NCBI GenBank assembly: GCA_049515175.1
Contig: JBEKUI010000207.1
Location: 1 to 8,383 of the forward strand
Direction of reading: 5' to 3'
Length of the DNA stretch: 8,383 nt
Origin: JACQNR01 sp049515175
GTDB taxonomy: Bacteria > Acidobacteriota > Terriglobia > UBA7540
This document shows, piece by piece, positions 5,889-8,383 of the stretch. The translations under genes and the position numbers were made by a program. How positions within the stretch are numbered: the first letter of the stretch is position 1; every line of letters starts with the position of its first letter. The notes beneath the pieces were generated by a model. The model was not told the DNA's origin. It saw nothing but the letters and a program-made list of their open reading frames with translations, and did no database searches.

Positions 5889-8189
5889 TCAGCGCGGTGT
5901 AATCCTAACCACCCATATCCCCTTTGAGGGGAGGGTTGTCCGGAGACCCAGCTTGCCCGCCGCCGGGTGCGCGGAAACCGTTCGACGATCTTCCACATTC
6001 ACCGCCTCGACGGCAGCCCAGGGCAGACGCAAGGAGATTTCTGCCTCTGCCGGCTGGGTGGAATGATTGAACGCGAAAAGGAACTGGCTCTGTTCACTGA
6101 CTAGGCGGCGAATTTCCACTTCTCCCGTGCCCGGGCCGGTGACGGCCACTTCCTGGGAAATTCCGGCGGCCCGTGCCAGGCCGAGCAACAGGCGCTTCGT
6201 AGAAGGGTCGTGCTCCCTCTGGTAGGATAGGGCCGCAAACGACCCCACCAGAATCGCCTTCCCTCTCCCGTAAGGTTTCTCCACGATCGCCGGCTCGTGG
6301 TTTGAGAACCGCGCCAGGACTTGTGCGCTCGACGCCGGCTCCAGGTCTTCTTCGAATGCCTCCGCGAGAATCGTATCGCGCGGATTCATCCCGGGCAAGT
6401 TCGCAGTCGCTTCCATCATCAGGCGCGCCTTCTCGACGGGGCGGATCGATTTCTCGCGCGCGCCAAACACTTCGTCGAGCCCCGAACCCGGCACTCGGTC
6501 GCTGGAAAAGCCCCGTTCGTCATTCCAAGCCAGGCGCGCTTCTGCCACGACCGTGCCGCCGTTCTCGATGTAGCGCTTCACGCCTTCCCCAACGTTTCGG
6601 GAGAGCATCACGGGAAAGGGCAAAAACAGAATCTTGTACTGGCACAGACGGTTTTTAACGACGTCCTGCGGGTGAATGAAATCGAGCGGGATCTGTTCCT
6701 CGAAAAAGGCGCGATGGAGGCCCATCAACGAGTCGCGTTCGGCGTTGCCGAGTTTCGACAGCGAGGGCTGAGCGCCCCCCACCATGTACGACAGCCGGTT
6801 GAAGAGCACCGCCACCTGCGCGGGCGCGGGCTTGGCGGCGCGGATTTCGGCAGCGTTCGCGGCGATGGTCTGCGCCACGCGGCCGGCGGCACGCGCGCGG
6901 TCGGTGAGCGTCCCGTCGAGATTAATCAGCCCGTAGCCGTTCGATTCATAGCCCGAGTTCATCGGATACCAGGCGTAAACAGAAATCTGCCGCGCGCCGT
7001 GCGAGAGCACCTTCCAAAGCCAGAACCTCAGATCTTGTGGGACGACTTCCTCCTGGATGCGCATGCCCGTCACGCCCTGCCCCGCCTGGAGTTCGCCAAT
7101 CCAGAAGCCCTTGTCGTAACTGTGGCCCGACGAGCGCGTGAAATCGAGCCCGGCAGCAATCATGGGATAAGGCCACGGCCGCACCGAGGCGGAATGCTTG
7201 GGATAGAGGGACGTGCCGAAGTAATCGGCCGTCTCCGCCATCTTCCAATCGTCCGGCTCGCCGTAACCATCGGTAGGTGAAGTGAATAGACCGGGAACCG
7301 CCGCGTGGCTGGTGATGGGATGAATTGTGTCCGCGCTGCGGATCGATTCGACGCGCGTTCTCAGATCTCCCGCGAGCTTGTCGTCGATGAAGGCCCGCCA
7401 ATCGAGATAATCGGTGTACGAAAGAATCGTAGAACCGCGAGGCGGCTCCACCTGCTCCCAGCGCTCGAAGCCGCGATACCAGGCGACGTTGAGCGCGTCG
7501 AGCGAGCCGTACTTGGCCTTCAGCCATTCGCGAAAGCGCGCCTGGCTCGACGGGCAGTAGCAAAACTCGGGATTCGAGAGATACGGGAACTCCGCCCAAT
7601 TGATGACGTGCGGCTCGCTCCAGACATCCCAGCCGTAGAGCGCCGGAGAACGGTTGGCGCGCCGCGAAAGCTCGTTGAGGAACTTCACAATCTCCGCGCG
7701 CACACCGGCATGGTCAATGCAGAAACCCGGCGAAGCCTGCGATTTGATCACCGCCCCGGAGCGATCCACGAACTGGCCTTCCGGATAGCGTTCGCCGACC
7801 CAGTCCGGTGCCGAATCGAGATAGATCTGAACGACCACGCGCAGGCCGCGCTTCTCGGCGAGCTTCAACAGGAGCTCGAGATTGTCGAAGTGAAATTGGC
7901 CGGGTTGGGGTTCGGCGGTTGCCCAGTCCACCCAACACTTAACGGTGTTGAAGCCGACGCCCTTAATCTGATCGAGGTCTTTGCCCCAGCGTTCCGCGCT
8001 CGTCGCATCAACTCTTTCGAGCATCGGGGCGCGTGCCTTGCCGCCGCCGTACCAGACGGCAACAGAGAAGAAGCCGGCAGGCTCTTCTGGAGCGGAGAGC
8101 GACTTCGTGGTGGCCGCGGCAAGAAGCAGAAGAACCACGCCAGCCAGCAGGGAGAGCGTCCGGGGGGAAAGGCGATGCGCACCGCGCAT
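5889..8189 (-). CDS. Secreted GH42-like glycoside hydrolase (beta-galactosidase-type, with trimerisation domain)
   Basis: From the ATG at 8189 the product is 766 aa. That ATG has GGAGG eight bases upstream (8198-8202) and opens a signal peptide with early arginines, hydrophobic LLAGVVLLLLAAA and a likely cut after SLSA (about residue 33). An in-frame ATG at 8261 would add 24 residues but has no ribosome site. Domains: GH42-type TIM barrel (about 60-430), flavodoxin/GATase-like trimerisation domain (about 457-675), and a small C-terminal beta domain (about 680-766). The likely acid/base is E192 (in VWSEPH) and the likely nucleophile E366 (in FWIGELQAG). The segment CYCPSSQARFREWLKAKYGS (210-229) is characteristic of GH42, but the third cysteine of CxCxxC is serine, and serine replaces the usual Asn before the acid/base. 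It should cleave beta-galactosides or related glycosides outside the cytoplasm; the exact substrate is unknown. Confidence 0.88.
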   Translation of the reverse strand: MRGAHRLSPRTLSLLAGVVLLLLAAATTKSLSAPEEPAGFFSVAVWYGGGKARAPMLERVDATSAERWGKDLDQIKGVGFNTVKCWVDWATAEPQPGQFHFDNLELLLKLAEKRGLRVVVQIYLDSAPDWVGERYPEGQFVDRSGAVIKSQASPGFCIDHAGVRAEIVKFLNELSRRANRSPALYGWDVWSEPHVINWAEFPYLSNPEFCYCPSSQARFREWLKAKYGSLDALNVAWYRGFERWEQVEPPRGSTILSYTDYLDWRAFIDDKLAGDLRTRVESIRSADTIHPITSHAAVPGLFTSPTDGYGEPDDWKMAETADYFGTSLYPKHSASVRPWPYPMIAAGLDFTRSSGHSYDKGFWIGELQAGQGVTGMRIQEEVVPQDLRFWLWKVLSHGARQISVYAWYPMNSGYESNGYGLINLDGTLTDRARAAGRVAQTIAANAAEIRAAKPAPAQVAVLFNRLSYMVGGAQPSLSKLGNAERDSLMGLHRAFFEEQIPLDFIHPQDVVKNRLCQYKILFLPFPVMLSRNVGEGVKRYIENGGTVVAEARLAWNDERGFSSDRVPGSGLDEVFGAREKSIRPVEKARLMMEATANLPGMNPRDTILAEAFEEDLEPASSAQVLARFSNHEPAIVEKPYGRGKAILVGSFAALSYQREHDPSTKRLLLGLARAAGISQEVAVTGPGTGEVEIRRLVSEQSQFLFAFNHSTQPAEAEISLRLPWAAVEAVNVEDRRTVSAHPAAGKLGLRTTLPSKGIWVVRITPR

Positions 8190-8197
8190 GAGACATG

Positions 8198-8202
8198 CCT
8201 CC
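8198..8202 (-). promoter_or_regulatory. Ribosome binding site that sets the glycosidase start
   Basis: GGAGG on the minus strand with an eight-base gap to the ATG at 8189. It favours this start over the upstream ATG at 8261, and gives a signal peptide of normal shape. Confidence 0.7.
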
Positions 8203-8283
8203 AGCTTTCCGGTGTGCGAGAGTCCGGGATCTATGAGGTCTGGATGGCCTGCAAAGCCCATCTAAAGAACATTACATAATATA

Positions 8284-8312
8284 GTGACAGCAATGAGTAT
8301 TTCGTGTATACT
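8284..8312 (+). promoter_or_regulatory. Near-consensus sigma-70 promoter for the right-edge gene
   Basis: The -35 is GTGACA (8284-8289, 5 of 6), followed by a 17-base spacer and the -10 TATACT (8307-8312, 5 of 6). Spacing is optimal. Initiation is expected about seven bases after the -10, at 8319-8320, which coincides with the ATG at 8320. The transcript would then be leaderless or nearly so; no ribosome site is visible before that ATG. Confidence 0.6.
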
Positions 8313-8319
8313 CGCCGGC

Positions 8320-8383
8320 ATGGGACATCCAGCCGGAGTGAAACTTGATCGAGGGAAGTTAGAGCGACGTCGTCTGCAGGCGG
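8320..8383 (+). CDS. N-terminus of probable IS630-type/helix-turn-helix transposase (partial, runs off window)
   Basis: Only 21 codons are present: MGHPAGVK, then a charged stretch ending LERRRLQA. The frame is open to the window edge. The basic LERRRLQA helix after a short leader resembles the start of IS630-family transposases and related winged-helix orphan proteins, where this helix precedes a repeated AxxLxxxGxSQxEVARxxGVS-type DNA-binding motif. That motif would lie just outside the window, so the assignment is provisional. The start is inferred from the ATG and the promoter ending at 8312; a GTG at 8338 is the next alternative. The neighbouring glycosidase gene is divergent. If this is an insertion sequence, its left end should lie in the AT-rich 8268-8312. 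Confidence 0.45.
   Translation, partial: MGHPAGVKLDRGKLERRRLQA

Noticed and set aside
5918..5932. Perfect 6-bp hairpin TCCCCT-TTG-AGGGGA just past the prepilin stop, as a possible terminator.
   Set aside because: It lies inside the glycosidase coding end and no T-run follows on either strand. It could slow polymerase, but I cannot support it as an intrinsic terminator.
6321..8279. Two long plus-strand open frames (about 320 aa each) opposite the glycosidase gene.
   Set aside because: They are mirror frames of a GC-rich gene, rich in Arg, Ala and Gly with no recognisable domain. The minus-strand frame has clear GH42 motifs.

Overview
This is a high-GC bacterial window holding five complete genes and the first 21 codons of a sixth. 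The gene mix points to Acidobacteriota: a carboxypeptidase-regulatory/TonB-type (Oar-like) giant outer-membrane barrel with no SusD partner, a short cysteine-free prepilin of a style common in that phylum, a Tat-exported sugar isomerase-like TIM barrel, a Gfo/Idh/MocA dehydrogenase and an exported GH42-type glycosidase. This assignment is inference from gene style; there is no rRNA or other phylogenetic marker here.

Layout, left to right. (1) 11-961, minus: Tat-exported sugar phosphate isomerase/epimerase-like protein. (2) 962-1104: divergent control region with an extended -10 element and a 29-bp nested dyad. (3) 1105-2280, plus: Gfo/Idh/MocA oxidoreductase. (4) 2305-5160, minus: 951-aa TonB-dependent receptor-like barrel. 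(5) 5161-5400: second divergent control region, with a good sigma-54 (-24/-12) element and a short structured leader. (6) 5401-5883, plus: type IV prepilin-like protein. (7) 5889-8189, minus: secreted GH42-like glycoside hydrolase. (8) 8190-8319: third divergent region, with a near-consensus sigma-70 promoter pointing right. (9) 8320-8383, plus: the N-terminus of a probable helix-turn-helix/IS630-type transposase, cut by the window end.

Strands alternate strictly (-,+,-,+,-,+), so no two genes here can share an ordinary operon. Convergent pairs are packed tightly (24 bp and 5 bp apart), and all visible control signals lie in the three divergent gaps. Four of the genes fit carbohydrate handling: an outer-membrane receptor, a secreted glycosidase, an exported isomerase/lyase-like TIM barrel and a cytoplasmic sugar dehydrogenase. 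Whether they form one pathway cannot be shown from sequence. The most noteworthy signals are regulatory: the sigma-54 promoter and competing leader hairpins before the prepilin, and a promoter that should give a leaderless transcript for the right-edge gene. I found no CRISPR array, tRNA, rRNA or defence system, and nothing I can defend as a wholly new system.
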